64,000 nt of DNA from Streptomyces sp. NBC_00083 (GCF_026343295.1 NZ_JAPELY010000001.1:2976001-3040000); one strand, 5' to 3'. Positions 16,811-24,907 are shown, counted from the first letter of the stretch. Program-made: numbers and translations. The notes: a model not told the origin generated them from the letters alone.

Positions 16811-17181
16811 CCTGGCTCCTCGTGGTCGCGGGGGCGATGATCGGGGCCCCGCTGCGCTTCCTCACCGATCGCGCGGTGCAGCAGCGGCACGGCGGCGTCG
16901 TCCCCTGGGGCACCCTCACCGTGAACGTCGCCGGCTGTCTGATCCTCGGTGTGCTCACCGGCGCGGTCACCGAGGGCGCCGCGTCCTCACAGGTGCAGCT
17001 GTTCGTCGGCACCGGCCTCTGCGGAGCGCTGACCACGTACTCCACGTTCTCCTACGAGACGCTCCGGCTCGCCGAGGGCGGGGCCACCGCGCGTGCCGCT
17101 GCGAACGTCCTGGTCAGCGTGGCGGCCGGGCTCGGCGCCGTCTTCCTCGGCGTGACGCTCGCCCAAGCGCTCTGGGGCTGA
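16807..17181 (+). CDS. crcB: Fluoride efflux channel subunit CrcB/FluC 2
   Basis: The protein has 124 residues and four transmembrane helices without the N-terminal tail of the first copy. It carries [34 protein letters not shown] and [19 protein letters not shown], the same three family signatures. Paired crcB genes in Gram-positive bacteria generally encode heterodimeric channels with opposite membrane topology. ATG 16807 overlaps the stop of crcB1 by four bases, so the pair is coupled and shares the riboswitch. Confidence 0.93.
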   Translation: MTWLLVVAGAMIGAPLRFLTDRAVQQRHGGVVPWGTLTVNVAGCLILGVLTGAVTEGAASSQVQLFVGTGLCGALTTYSTFSYETLRLAEGGATARAAANVLVSVAAGLGAVFLGVTLAQALWG

Positions 17182-17227
17182 GTTCCACCGGAGGGCCCTC
17201 GCACGCAACCGATCCCGACCCTGTAGC

Positions 17228-17245
17228 GTCTACGAGCCTGTAGAC
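17228..17245. promoter_or_regulatory. Inverted repeat before the PAP2 gene
   Basis: Six-base arms gtctac and gtagac are separated by six bases. The heptamer cctgtag also occurs twice as a direct repeat (17220-17226 and 17237-17243), so the site is both palindromic and repeated. It lies about 105 bp before the PAP2 start and looks like an operator; the cognate regulator is not apparent. Confidence 0.45.
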
Positions 17246-17350
17246 ATTCATCTTCCGACCGCCGGACCGTCATGTGCAGGACGCCTCCCCGACCTGCCTC
17301 GTTTCCGGCCGGGCGCGCCGTGCCCCTCGAACCCCGGAGAACCGCACCCC

Positions 17351-17968
17351 ATGACGACTCCCACCCCCACGACGATGGCCCTGGACGGGTCGTCCATCGA
17401 CGGTGGCCTGTACGGCGACATCACCGATTTCGCCCGGCACACGCACTGGCTGAACGGCCCGGTGTCGGCCTACACCAGTTACGGTGTCGCCCTGTTCGCC
17501 GTGTTCATGCTGCTCGGCTGGTGGATCGCCCGGCGCAAGGACGCCTCGGTGATGGCGGCGGCCCTGGCCGCGCCGGTCGCGATGGTGCTCGCGTACGGGG
17601 TGAACGACGCGGTCAAGTCGGTGTTCATGGAGCCGCGCCCCTGCCGTGCCCTCCCGCACGACTTCCTCATCGAGAAGTGCCCGCCGCTGGACGACTACGC
17701 CTTCCCCAGCAACCACACCACGGTCGTGGCCGCGGCGGCCGTCGCGCTGTTCTTCGTCGACCGCCGCCTGGGCGCCGTCGCCACCCTGGCCGCACTCCTG
17801 ATGGGCGCCTCACGCGTGTACGTCGGAGCGCACTATCCGCACGACGTGCTGGTCGCCCTCGTGGTCGGAGGGGTGGTGGCGTTCGTGGTGTCGTGGTCCG
17901 CGCGCCGGTACGGGGCACCGCTCGTCACCCGGCTCCGGGGCGGCGCGCTGAAGCCGCTCCTCGCCTGA
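17351..17968 (+). CDS. PAP2-superfamily membrane phosphatase
   Basis: The protein has 205 residues and about five to six transmembrane helices. The lipid-phosphatase signature is complete: K89-x6-RP (KSVFMEPRP), PSNH at 119-122 (standard is PSGH) and SRxxxGxHxxxD at 154-164 (SRVYVGAHYPHD). The second and third motifs hold the catalytic histidines. Family members dephosphorylate undecaprenyl diphosphate, phosphatidic acid or similar lipids at the outer membrane face. A hairpin follows the stop directly at 17970-18001. Confidence 0.9.
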   Translation: MTTPTPTTMALDGSSIDGGLYGDITDFARHTHWLNGPVSAYTSYGVALFAVFMLLGWWIARRKDASVMAAALAAPVAMVLAYGVNDAVKSVFMEPRPCRALPHDFLIEKCPPLDDYAFPSNHTTVVAAAAVALFFVDRRLGAVATLAALLMGASRVYVGAHYPHDVLVALVVGGVVAFVVSWSARRYGAPLVTRLRGGALKPLLA

Positions 17969-17969
17969 A

Positions 17970-18001
17970 GCGGGGCGCGCACGGTGTTCGGAGCGCCCCG
18001 C
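17970..18001 (+). terminator. Terminator hairpin after the PAP2 gene
   Basis: Nine-base perfect arms gcggggcgc and gcgccccgc flank a 14-base loop, starting one base after the PAP2 stop codon. Confidence 0.65.
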
Positions 18002-18007
18002 ACCCCC

Positions 18008-18013
18008 TAGGCT
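18008..18013 (+). promoter_or_regulatory. -10 box of a leaderless gene
   Basis: TAGGCT lies seven bases upstream of GTG 18021, with no ribosome-binding site between, pointing to a leaderless mRNA. Confidence 0.55.
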
Positions 18014-18020
18014 CGGCGAC

Positions 18021-18704
18021 GTGCTGCGAATCGTCGATGAACTCGCCGGACCTGGCCCCCTGCGCGTCTGCGCCCACGCCCCCGCCGATGGTGACGCGGG
18101 GACCGGGCTGCGGGTGCTGCTGATCGCGGACGTGCTCGCCCGCGTCGTCGAACTCCGCGGCCGGGCCGTGCTCCTGGGATGGACCGGCCCGGCCTACTCG
18201 GCCGCCACCACCGGGCTGCGGCCCGCCGACGCGGAGGGCGACCCGGAGTCGATCGCCGAAAGCCTCGGCGGCCCGCCCGGCGTCCATCTCACCAGCGGCA
18301 CGTACGAGCGGGCGACCACCGCGTGCCTGCGCGTCGGCGAAGCCGAACTGCCTCCGCTCGACGGCCTCGATCCCCTCGCGGTACGCATGCTCCTGCTCGG
18401 TCACCCCTACGAGGAACCCGTCGTGGCCACGGCCGACGGGATCGACGAAGCGGCGGGCACCCTCAGCCGGTGGCGCCGCGCGGTGGCCCACGGGGCGGCG
18501 CACCCGTCGAAGCCGATCCCCGCCGACCTGAAGGCCACGGCCCGTACCGCCCTGGAGAGCCGCCTGGACACCGCCGCCGTCCTGCGCCTCCTGGGGGACC
18601 TGGAGACGGCGCCCGAGGTGCCCGAGGGCGCCAAGTTCGAGACGTTCTCCTATCTGGACCGTGTGCTCGGCCTCGAACTGGTCCGCGAGGTGGGGACGGT
18701 CTGA
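18021..18704 (+). CDS. Conserved hypothetical, weakly like cysteinyl-tRNA synthetase/MshC
   Basis: The protein has 227 residues and starts at GTG 18021. I do not recognise a named family. Its N-terminal part (GPLRVCAHAPADGDAGTG then LIADVLARVVELRGRAVLLGW) has the rhythm of the class I synthetase start in CysRS and MshC, where a VCGxTxxxxxHxGHA motif precedes a helix DvlxRvlxxxGxxV; the HIGH-like histidines are not kept. Near the C terminus ESRLDTAAVLRLLGDLE recalls the DLDTPxAL segment of CysRS. It may be a degenerate paralogue that lost catalysis, or a convergent pattern. It is monocistronic, between two hairpins. Confidence 0.5.
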   Translation: MLRIVDELAGPGPLRVCAHAPADGDAGTGLRVLLIADVLARVVELRGRAVLLGWTGPAYSAATTGLRPADAEGDPESIAESLGGPPGVHLTSGTYERATTACLRVGEAELPPLDGLDPLAVRMLLLGHPYEEPVVATADGIDEAAGTLSRWRRAVAHGAAHPSKPIPADLKATARTALESRLDTAAVLRLLGDLETAPEVPEGAKFETFSYLDRVLGLELVREVGTV

Positions 18705-18715
18705 CCCGACGGGGG

Positions 18716-18733
18716 CGGCCCCTGAGGGGGCCG
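18716..18733 (+). terminator. Short terminator hairpin
   Basis: Arms cggcccc and ggggccg with the loop tgag, 12 bp after the stop at 18704. Confidence 0.5.
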
Positions 18734-18838
18734 TCACGTCAACCCGTGGTGCGGACAGGCAAATTGGGCCGCCGCCCTTCCGAGGCTCCTCGGCCCTCTG
18801 CCCCCTCTCGCTCCCTCGGCCCTCTCGCCCCCGCCCTC

Positions 18839-19462
18839 TCAGCCTGCGAAGCCGCCCTGCTCAAGGATCCTGTCGATGCGGCCACGATGGGCCTCCTCCC
18901 ACGCGTCCAGCGACTCGTCCGCCTCCTGTGCCGGCTTGCGCCGTGCGCCGACGAGGACCTCCTGCCGGCGGGCGCGCGGCGTGACGACGACGCCCTCCTC
19001 GTCGGCCACCACCACATCGCCCGCGTTCACCCGCACTCCGCCGCAGCGCACCGGCACGTTGAGCGGCTCGACGGCCTTCTTGGTCCCCGGGACGGGGATG
19101 ACGCCCCGGGCGAAGACGGGGAAGCCCAACTCGCGTACCTCGGCGAGGTCGCGAACGACTCCGTCCGCCACGAACGCGGCGATGCCCCGGCGTTGGGCGA
19201 CGGCGCACACGTTCCCGCCGGCCAGCGCGTAGTCGAGGTCGCCCGATTCGACGACGACGACCGAGCCAGGCTCGGCACGGTAGATGGCGGCGTGCAGCAT
19301 GAGGTTGTCACCCGGGGGACACCGAACCGTGAATGCGGGACCGGCCACCCGCGGAATCGGGGACCACAGGGGCCGAATTCCGATATCCATGACCTGCCCG
19401 CGCCCCAGAAGATCGGCGAGCGTGGTCGGCGAAATGCTCTTGAATTCATCGATGTCGTTCAT
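18839..19462 (-). CDS. RraA family protein (HMG/oxaloacetate aldolase-like)
   Basis: The protein has 207 residues starting at ATG 19462 (MNDIDEFKSISPTTLADLLG) with AAGGAAG just upstream. It shows the RraA/4-hydroxy-4-methyl-2-oxoglutarate aldolase fold: GPAFTVRCPPGDNLMLHAAI, then VVVVESGDLDYALAGGNVCAVAQRRGIAAFVADGVVRD, which includes the metal- and pyruvate-binding R-x-D region. Members act as divalent-metal aldolases/decarboxylases or as RNase E inhibitors; the presence of the metal-binding Asp favours an enzyme. It stands alone; the region to its right holds no clear partner. Confidence 0.85.
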   Translation of the reverse strand: MNDIDEFKSISPTTLADLLGRGQVMDIGIRPLWSPIPRVAGPAFTVRCPPGDNLMLHAAIYRAEPGSVVVVESGDLDYALAGGNVCAVAQRRGIAAFVADGVVRDLAEVRELGFPVFARGVIPVPGTKKAVEPLNVPVRCGGVRVNAGDVVVADEEGVVVTPRARRQEVLVGARRKPAQEADESLDAWEEAHRGRIDRILEQGGFAG

Positions 19463-20179
19463 GTTCTTCCTTGGTCGGGGCGTGAGTTGTCCGGTGCGTC
19501 CCGCCGCCGGTGGCCCTGCGGCGCTGAATTCCCCCATGTTCTCAGGGGATCTGATGTGGAGCCAGGACGAGTCCGCCGTACGGAAAGCCGCGCATGGAGC
19601 GCCGGGGTGGTGGTGCGGGTCCAGTGGCCCGGGGGGCGGAGTCGGCTCCGTGGATCGGCGGCGGGCGCGCCCCGGGCGTGATCCTGGCGTCGCCCACGGG
19701 GCGTCGGCAGGGCGTCGGCGGGGCCTTCGTCACGGCCGTGGGCAGGCGTCCTGAGCGCACGATTGCCGCGGGGGCGGTGTGGCGCAGGTCGCATTTTCCA
19801 GTTCGGTTTGAATGACTCACCGAACATAAAAGTCCCTAGTGTCCGAAATGGAATGCTATGGGATTGGGGGGTGCGCCCCGGAGAATGTCCCAATTGGGGC
19901 TAATGGGCAAGCCTCGCCGCTTTTGCCGGTGGGGCGTTCGGTTCCCGGATGTCCGAGTGAATTGGGTCACTCACCCAACGGGCTGTCAGGAAACGCCTCG
20001 GTCTCATTCGGGTTCACTGCAAAGCGAGTTGACGGCTCCGGCGGTGGTGTTCGCGGCCGCGCATTTCAGTGGATCAATATCCCGGATCGCCCTCAATGAA
20101 TTCTGGCCTTGTTTCTCCTCGGCCCATTCGTCTACGTTCACCTCCAATCCGGATGGAACGCCGAATCCTGCCACCGTCC
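19463..20179. other. Long leader/intergenic region with inverted repeats
   Basis: No gene is supported here. The right half (19790-20180) is clearly less GC-rich than the rest of the window. It has two good inverted repeats: gttcggt/accgaac (19801-19807 and 19819-19825, 11-base spacer) and ttgggt/acccaa (19962-19967 and 19973-19978, 5-base spacer). These may be operators or leader hairpins for the RraA gene (leftwards) or the LysM gene (rightwards). Small frames in the stretch have atypical codon bias. Confidence 0.5.
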
Positions 20180-20189
20180 GGTACCTCCC

Positions 20190-20320
20190 ACACACGTATG
20201 GCAGGAGCGGGGGACCCAGGTAAGCCGCCGATCCGGATTCCGGAACGGCTGGGGTGAAGTCGCGTGCACCGCGACCGGACATCTCCCGTCCGAACCCGAC
20301 AGCTCACCTCGCAGGCGACG
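20190..20320 (+). ncRNA. c-di-AMP (ydaO/yuaA) riboswitch
   Basis: Conserved blocks of the ydaO aptamer occur in order: gcgggggacccaggtaagcc (20207-20226), ggggtgaagtcgcg (20251-20264), gcgaccggacatctcccg and then gtccgaacccgacagctc with acctcgcaggcg (20289-20317). The right-hand blocks are near-identical to those I know from Streptomyces rpf-type cell-wall hydrolase leaders. It ends about 15 bases before ATG 20335 of a LysM/transglycosylase gene, the usual target. In actinobacteria this riboswitch turns expression off when c-di-AMP is high. Confidence 0.9.
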
Positions 20321-20334
20321 GAGAGGACAACACC

Positions 20335-21123
20335 ATGCCTGCAAAGGGCAAGCACCGCCGCCCCAAGTCCAACTCGCTCAGCCGGGGGCTCGCCGCCGCC
20401 GGTGCGGGCGGCGCTGTACTCGCCATGCCGGTGATCGGAGCGACCACGGCCGCCGCGGCGCCCGCGTCGGTCCACACCGCCACCGTGGCGAGCGTCTCCG
20501 CGGCCGCCAAGCCGGCCACGGCCGTGAAGGCGTCCCCCCTGAGCTACGACGTCGTCTCGGGAGACTCGCTCTCCAAGATCGCCGACGCTTTCCATGTGAG
20601 CGGTGGCTGGAAGCAGCTCTACCAGGACAACCAGAGCGTCATCGGCGGCAAGCCCGCCATGATCCACCCGGGCATGAGGCTCACCCTCGGCGGCAAGGCC
20701 CCGGCGCCGGCCGCCACCACGACGGCGCGCGACGCCTCGCTGGACCGGGCCGACCGCTCCGCACGTCAGACCAGCCTCACCACCGCCAGCACGACCTCGT
20801 ACGCGAACAACCTGGACGGCTGGATCCGACAGTCGCTGGACATCATGGGACAGAACGGCATACCGGGCACCTACGACGGGATCTACCGCAACATCATGCG
20901 CGAGTCCTCGGGCAACCCGATGGCGATCAACAACTGGGACTCCAACGCGGTGGCGGGCACCCCCTCCAAGGGCCTCCTCCAGGTGATCCAGCCCACGTTC
21001 ACCGCCTTCCACGTGGCGGGTACGTCCACGGACCTGTACGACCCGGTCGCCAACATCACCGCGGCGTGCAACTACGCCGCCAAGACGTACGGCTCGATCG
21101 ACAACGTCTTCGGCGCCTACTGA
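20335..21123 (+). CDS. Secreted LysM / lytic transglycosylase-like protein
   Basis: The protein has 262 residues. A basic start and hydrophobic stretch ending AAAAPA form a Sec signal peptide (about 1-43). A LysM domain spans about 71-118 (YDVVSGDSLSKIADAFHVSG, HPGMRLTL). The C-terminal half is an SLT domain with the catalytic Glu at about E190 (NIMRESSGNPMAINNWD) and GLLQVIQPTF. It should bind peptidoglycan and cleave glycan strands during growth or germination. The c-di-AMP riboswitch upstream ties it to wall homeostasis. The terminator at 21148-21183 ends it. Confidence 0.92.
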   Translation: MPAKGKHRRPKSNSLSRGLAAAGAGGAVLAMPVIGATTAAAAPASVHTATVASVSAAAKPATAVKASPLSYDVVSGDSLSKIADAFHVSGGWKQLYQDNQSVIGGKPAMIHPGMRLTLGGKAPAPAATTTARDASLDRADRSARQTSLTTASTTSYANNLDGWIRQSLDIMGQNGIPGTYDGIYRNIMRESSGNPMAINNWDSNAVAGTPSKGLLQVIQPTFTAFHVAGTSTDLYDPVANITAACNYAAKTYGSIDNVFGAY

Positions 21124-21147
21124 GACGGCACGCCGAAGCCGCGCGAA

Positions 21148-21183
21148 GGCCGGATGTCCTCCCTGCGGGGCGGGCATCCGGCC
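21148..21183. terminator. Bidirectional terminator hairpin
   Basis: Nine-base perfect arms ggccggatg and catccggcc with an 18-base loop, between the converging LysM and methyltransferase genes. Confidence 0.7.
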
Positions 21184-21196
21184 CGACGGCGCCGGC

Positions 21197-21838
21197 TCAG
21201 TCCCGGCGCGCCAGCAGATAGCCGCGCAGGGTCGCCGCCTCGTCGGCGCAGTGCGTGCGCTCCATCCGCATCTCCACCGCGAACCCCGCCTCCTCCAGAG
21301 CCGCCGCCACCCGGGCGGTCTCCAGGAACCGGAAGTCGACGTCCACCTCGTGTCCCCACCAGTCGTCGAGGTGGCGGACCTCCGAACCGACATGGAACGA
21401 CACGAGGAGCAGCCCGGCCGGCCGCAGCGCCCGGTGTGCCTCGTCGAAGGCGCGGGTCAGCTCCGCCGGCGCCAGGTGGATGACCGAGTAGAGTGCGACG
21501 GCCGCCCCGAACTCGCCGTCGGCGGCGGGCAGCGCCAGCAGGTCGCCCTCGCGGAACTCCACCCCGGGGAACTCGCGCCGCCCGACGGCCACCATGGCAC
21601 TCGACAGATCGACGCCGACAGTCCGCACGCCCCGGGCGGCGAGCCAGCCGGCGACATGTCCCGGACCACAGCCGAGGTCGGCGACCACGGTGCCGGGCTC
21701 CCTGCGCTCGACGAGGCTCGTGAGCAGCGCCCGGTCCAGGGGTTTGCCGCCGAGCTCGTCCCGCAGACGTGCCGCGTAGGTCTCGGCGACGGTGTCGTAC
21801 GTGCGCCGCGTGACGTCGTGGCTTCCCCGATCGGACAT
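21197..21838 (-). CDS. SAM-dependent methyltransferase (Methyltransf_25/11 type)
   Basis: The protein has 213 residues from ATG 21838 (MSDRGSHDVTRRTYDTVAETYAA). Motif I is VVADLGCGPGHVAGWLA, motif II GVDLSSAMV with the acidic end, then FREGDLLALPAADGEF and HRALRPAGLLLVSFH (motif post-III). It is a generic small-molecule methyltransferase of the UbiE-like kind. The longer frame to 21970 overlaps the palindrome upstream and is unlikely to be coding. It is divergent from the STAS gene; the shared gap holds the 21925-21944 palindrome. Confidence 0.88.
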   Translation of the reverse strand: MSDRGSHDVTRRTYDTVAETYAARLRDELGGKPLDRALLTSLVERREPGTVVADLGCGPGHVAGWLAARGVRTVGVDLSSAMVAVGRREFPGVEFREGDLLALPAADGEFGAAVALYSVIHLAPAELTRAFDEAHRALRPAGLLLVSFHVGSEVRHLDDWWGHEVDVDFRFLETARVAAALEEAGFAVEMRMERTHCADEAATLRGYLLARRD

Positions 21839-21924
21839 GGGCACAGCTTGCACCGGCCGTCCGCGCCGCGGCAACGGGAAACCGGGCGGCGGAGCAGTGG
21901 CCGGGCGGGGGTGGCGCAACTTTC

Positions 21925-21944
21925 GTTCACCCGGCGGGGTGAAC
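21925..21944. promoter_or_regulatory. Palindromic candidate operator
   Basis: Perfect eight-base arms gttcaccc and gggtgaac with a four-base spacer ggcg. It lies 87 bp before the methyltransferase start and 131 bp before the STAS start, so it could serve either divergent gene. Confidence 0.5.
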
Positions 21945-22074
21945 AATCTCAAGGCTGCACGTTTCTGCATACGCGCCTGTTCCTAGGGTGCTAGTGCGTC
22001 ACCCGACCACGGTGACTGCCCGATTGCCGTAACCCCCGTACCCCCGGGGGCCTTTGCTGGACCGGGAGCTGCCC

Positions 22075-22512
22075 ATGGGAACCACCGCTCGGCCATCCGT
22101 CCCGGCTCCCGTGCCCCTTCCGCCGGGGCTGCTGCCGGAGCGGTGCCGCCATGCCCGTACGCATCTGGTGCGCGGGGTCACGGTGGTGGAGGTGTACGGC
22201 ACCGTGGACCTGGCCACCGCCCCCGACGTGCGGCTGCACCTCGACGCGGCCACCCGGACGCCCGGCGCCCGGGTCGTCGTGGACCTGCGGCCCGTGGAGT
22301 TCTTCGACTGCGCCGTCCTCACGCTGCTCTGCCGGGCGCACCGCAGGATCCGTGAGCACGGCGGCCGGCTGGGCGTGGTGTGCGTACGGCCGTGGCATCT
22401 GCGGGTCCTCGCCGCCGGCGGCCTCGGCGCGCTGATCCGGCCGGCCGCCACCGTCGAGGAGGCGGCGCTCACCGCGCCGGTCGCCCCACCGTCGGACGTC
22501 AACCACCGCTGA
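22075..22512 (+). CDS. STAS-domain anti-sigma-factor-antagonist-like protein
   Basis: The protein has 145 residues from ATG 22075, with GGGAG eight bases upstream. The STAS domain covers about 32-125 (GVTVVEVYGTVDLATAPDV, VVVDLRPVEFFDCAVLTLL). In phosphorylatable antagonists such as SpoIIAA or BldG the segment after the Asp is a Ser (F-x-D-S-S/T); here it is D78-C79-A80, so the usual phospho-acceptor is missing. It may therefore be constitutively active, or not a target of an anti-sigma kinase. No anti-sigma kinase or sigma gene is adjacent. Confidence 0.82.
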   Translation: MGTTARPSVPAPVPLPPGLLPERCRHARTHLVRGVTVVEVYGTVDLATAPDVRLHLDAATRTPGARVVVDLRPVEFFDCAVLTLLCRAHRRIREHGGRLGVVCVRPWHLRVLAAGGLGALIRPAATVEEAALTAPVAPPSDVNHR

Positions 22513-22678
22513 TCGCGCCGAGGTCGGCGGGGCGCCTCGGTGCGAGGGGCTCTCCCTCGTCCCGGCGTCGCTGCCCCGGCCGTGCACCTCCTGCTGCCCT
22601 TCCGTACCTTCACCGGCGTGCCCCACGGTGATATGCACGTACAGCCGGACTTCGCGTCCCACCACCGAAGGGGTTCAC

Positions 22679-24877
22679 GTGCACGCCCACGACAGCCAGC
22701 AGGGCCGATCCGTCACGCCCGGCGGGCCCGCGCCGCGGACTGCTGAGCGGGGCGAGGCGCCAACGGCCGTGCGGGGCATGGCGGGAGCGGGGTTCACCCC
22801 GGCGCACGTGCTCGCCCTGCAACGGTCCGCCGGCAACGCCGCGGTGGCCGGGCTGTTCGCCCAGCGGCCCGAGACCGTGCAGCGCTCCTCCGTCCACGAC
22901 GTGCTGCGCGGATCCGGCCGGCCGCTGGACTCGGACGTGCGCGCCGACATGGAGAGCAGGCTCGGCGCCGACTTCGGCGACGTCCGGGTGCACAACGACG
23001 TGACCGCGCAGCGCTCGGCTGCCGAGATCGGCGCCCGCGCCTACACCTCAGGAAACCATGTCGTGGTGGGCCGGGGTGGTGCCGACCGCCATACCCTCGC
23101 GCATGAACTCACCCACGTCATCCAGCAGCGCCAAGGCCCTGTGGCGGGGACCGACACAGGTGAGGGACTGAGCATGTCGGACCCTTCGGACGCCTTCGAG
23201 CGGGCGGCCGAGGCGAATGCCACCCGGGCGCTCTCCGGGCCCGTGCCCGACGCGGAACCGGGATCCGCGCCGGCGTCCGACGCCGTACAGCGTGCATGTG
23301 ACGGGCCGTCACACGCGCACCCGGCGGACTCCGCCGTCGTGCAGCGTGCCGTGGGTTTCGAGTTCGAGGCGCAGTGGAACGTCCGACGCGTCGCCGATCC
23401 CGCCGCCGACACCGCGATCCATGAGCAACGGATCACCGAGCGCGACCAGTTGCTCGACGCCAAGCTGATGGAGATGGTGCTCAGGCCCCAGGCGAATCAG
23501 CTGACCGAGGAGGAGAAGGCGGAGTCCCCCGAGGCCCTCAGGGCGCGCTGGTTCGACGGGGAGTTCCTCAACGCTGCCGGTGAACGCCGCCTCGAACAGA
23601 CCGAGTTCAGGCGGGGCGGCGCCCAGCGGGCCGCCAGCGAGATGAGCCTGATGATCTCCAGCCAGATTCCCGAGGCGCCCCTGCTGGGTGAGAACCTCGG
23701 CAAGGGGCGCGGGCCCGACGGCGTCGTGGTCCGGGGCACCAAGTACGACCTGACCGCGGACGCCAGCCCCTCGGGCGGCTCCAACCTGGAGTGGGTCACC
23801 GACCCGTTGAACACCGTGGGCGAGGTCGGCTCCGTACTGGACAGCATCACCCGCATGACCGGCTACCTCAACGGACGTCAGAAGGACTCCTTCATCCCCT
23901 CGGAGGACGTCACCGCGGGCGGCGGCACCCCCGAACCCCATCTGCGGATCTACCCCTTCCGCGGGCCGCTCGAATTCGCCCCGCAGACCACCGCGGGGAT
24001 GCGCCTCGACCGGCTGCCGGACATGATCGGCTATCTGTCCGACAACGCCGGCAAGGGGGAGAAGCCCAAGTCGAAGTCCCTGGGCGGTGTGCTGAACTCC
24101 ATGCACGACAAGCTCACCCATGCCCCCCAGCGGCGCACGCAGGCCCGCAGCGACCTCTTCGGCGGCGGCCTCGGCACCCTCCCCGTGGCCAAGACGGGCG
24201 CGGAGCGCGCCGTGGGGGAGTTCAGTGCGTCGCCTCCCGAGGGGCTCTCCCTGTCGAAGGGCGACATCGGCAGTCTGACGGGTCTGGTGATGCATCTCGG
24301 CGCGTATGTGCTCGCGGGCGAGGAACTGCAGGCGGGCGCCAACGCCAAGTCGATCGCGGGCGGCCTCATGGCCCGCACCGACTTCGCCCACAACTTCGGT
24401 CTGCTGCCGCGCCCCGTGCAGGAGCACTTCCGCGAGCATCCGGACCAATTCGCCGACCTGGTCCTGAGCGCCGTCGGCCGGGAGGGGAACAGGCCGCTGT
24501 TCGGAGCGTCGGTCGAGCGCGGCCTGGCGAACGACCGCACGCAGACCACGATCGCGCTGACCCGCTCGAAGTGGCTGCGGACGGTGGCCCTCGGCCACGA
24601 CCTGCTCAAGAACGCGGAGAACCTGACCTCCGAACAGCGGGACATGGTCGACGACGAGCCCGGCGCGCAGGCCGTCCACAAGTCGCTCGGCGCGCTCGGC
24701 GACCAGGACAACAGCGTCACCGTGAAGAAGGACGAGATCCAGCTGATGGTGGCGGAGCTGCGCCGCATGAAGGACATGGTGCCGGCGGAGAAACTGAAGC
24801 CGCTCGCCCTCGCCGCCTTCAAGCTGATCGAGCAGCTCAATCACGGAAAGGACCTCAAGTACGCCAAGCGGGACTAG
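22679..24877 (+). CDS. DUF4157 (eCIS-core-like) protein with large C-terminal domain
   Basis: The protein has 732 residues from GTG 22679, with gaagggg seven bases upstream. The DUF4157 domain covers about 75-145: GRPLDSDVRADMESRLGADF, GDVRVHNDVTAQRSAAEIGA, YTSGNHVVVG and a zinc-metalloprotease motif HELTH at 132-136 (LAHELTHVIQQ). VQR motifs at 67-69, 183-185 and 201-203 frame it. The rest begins VGFEFEAQWNV and has YDLTADASPSGG, NLEWVTDPLNTVGEV and HLRIYPFRGPLEF; this resembles, faintly, amidoligase-type proteins (GxExEF, DgS, EivSp). DUF4157 marks cargo or accessory proteins of extracellular contractile injection systems, but no such structural genes are in the window. Confidence 0.75.
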   Translation: MHAHDSQQGRSVTPGGPAPRTAERGEAPTAVRGMAGAGFTPAHVLALQRSAGNAAVAGLFAQRPETVQRSSVHDVLRGSGRPLDSDVRADMESRLGADFGDVRVHNDVTAQRSAAEIGARAYTSGNHVVVGRGGADRHTLAHELTHVIQQRQGPVAGTDTGEGLSMSDPSDAFERAAEANATRALSGPVPDAEPGSAPASDAVQRACDGPSHAHPADSAVVQRAVGFEFEAQWNVRRVADPAADTAIHEQRITERDQLLDAKLMEMVLRPQANQLTEEEKAESPEALRARWFDGEFLNAAGERRLEQTEFRRGGAQRAASEMSLMISSQIPEAPLLGENLGKGRGPDGVVVRGTKYDLTADASPSGGSNLEWVTDPLNTVGEVGSVLDSITRMTGYLNGRQKDSFIPSEDVTAGGGTPEPHLRIYPFRGPLEFAPQTTAGMRLDRLPDMIGYLSDNAGKGEKPKSKSLGGVLNSMHDKLTHAPQRRTQARSDLFGGGLGTLPVAKTGAERAVGEFSASPPEGLSLSKGDIGSLTGLVMHLGAYVLAGEELQAGANAKSIAGGLMARTDFAHNFGLLPRPVQEHFREHPDQFADLVLSAVGREGNRPLFGASVERGLANDRTQTTIALTRSKWLRTVALGHDLLKNAENLTSEQRDMVDDEPGAQAVHKSLGALGDQDNSVTVKKDEIQLMVAELRRMKDMVPAEKLKPLALAAFKLIEQLNHGKDLKYAKRD

Positions 24878-24907
24878 CGCTTGAGCGAATGCCGGCACCG
24901 GGCGGCG

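Noticed and set aside
19542..19820. Small minus-strand gene of 92 codons next to RraA
   Set aside because: The translation is Pro/Arg-rich low complexity without a domain, and its GTG start lies inside an inverted repeat.
19839..20099. Small plus-strand gene of 86 codons in the LysM leader
   Set aside because: Poor third-position bias, no ribosome-binding site, and it overlaps inverted repeats in an AT-richer leader.
22054..22074. TTG start of the STAS gene seven codons upstream
   Set aside because: The ATG at 22075 has a good GGGAG at the right distance; TTG 22054 has none.
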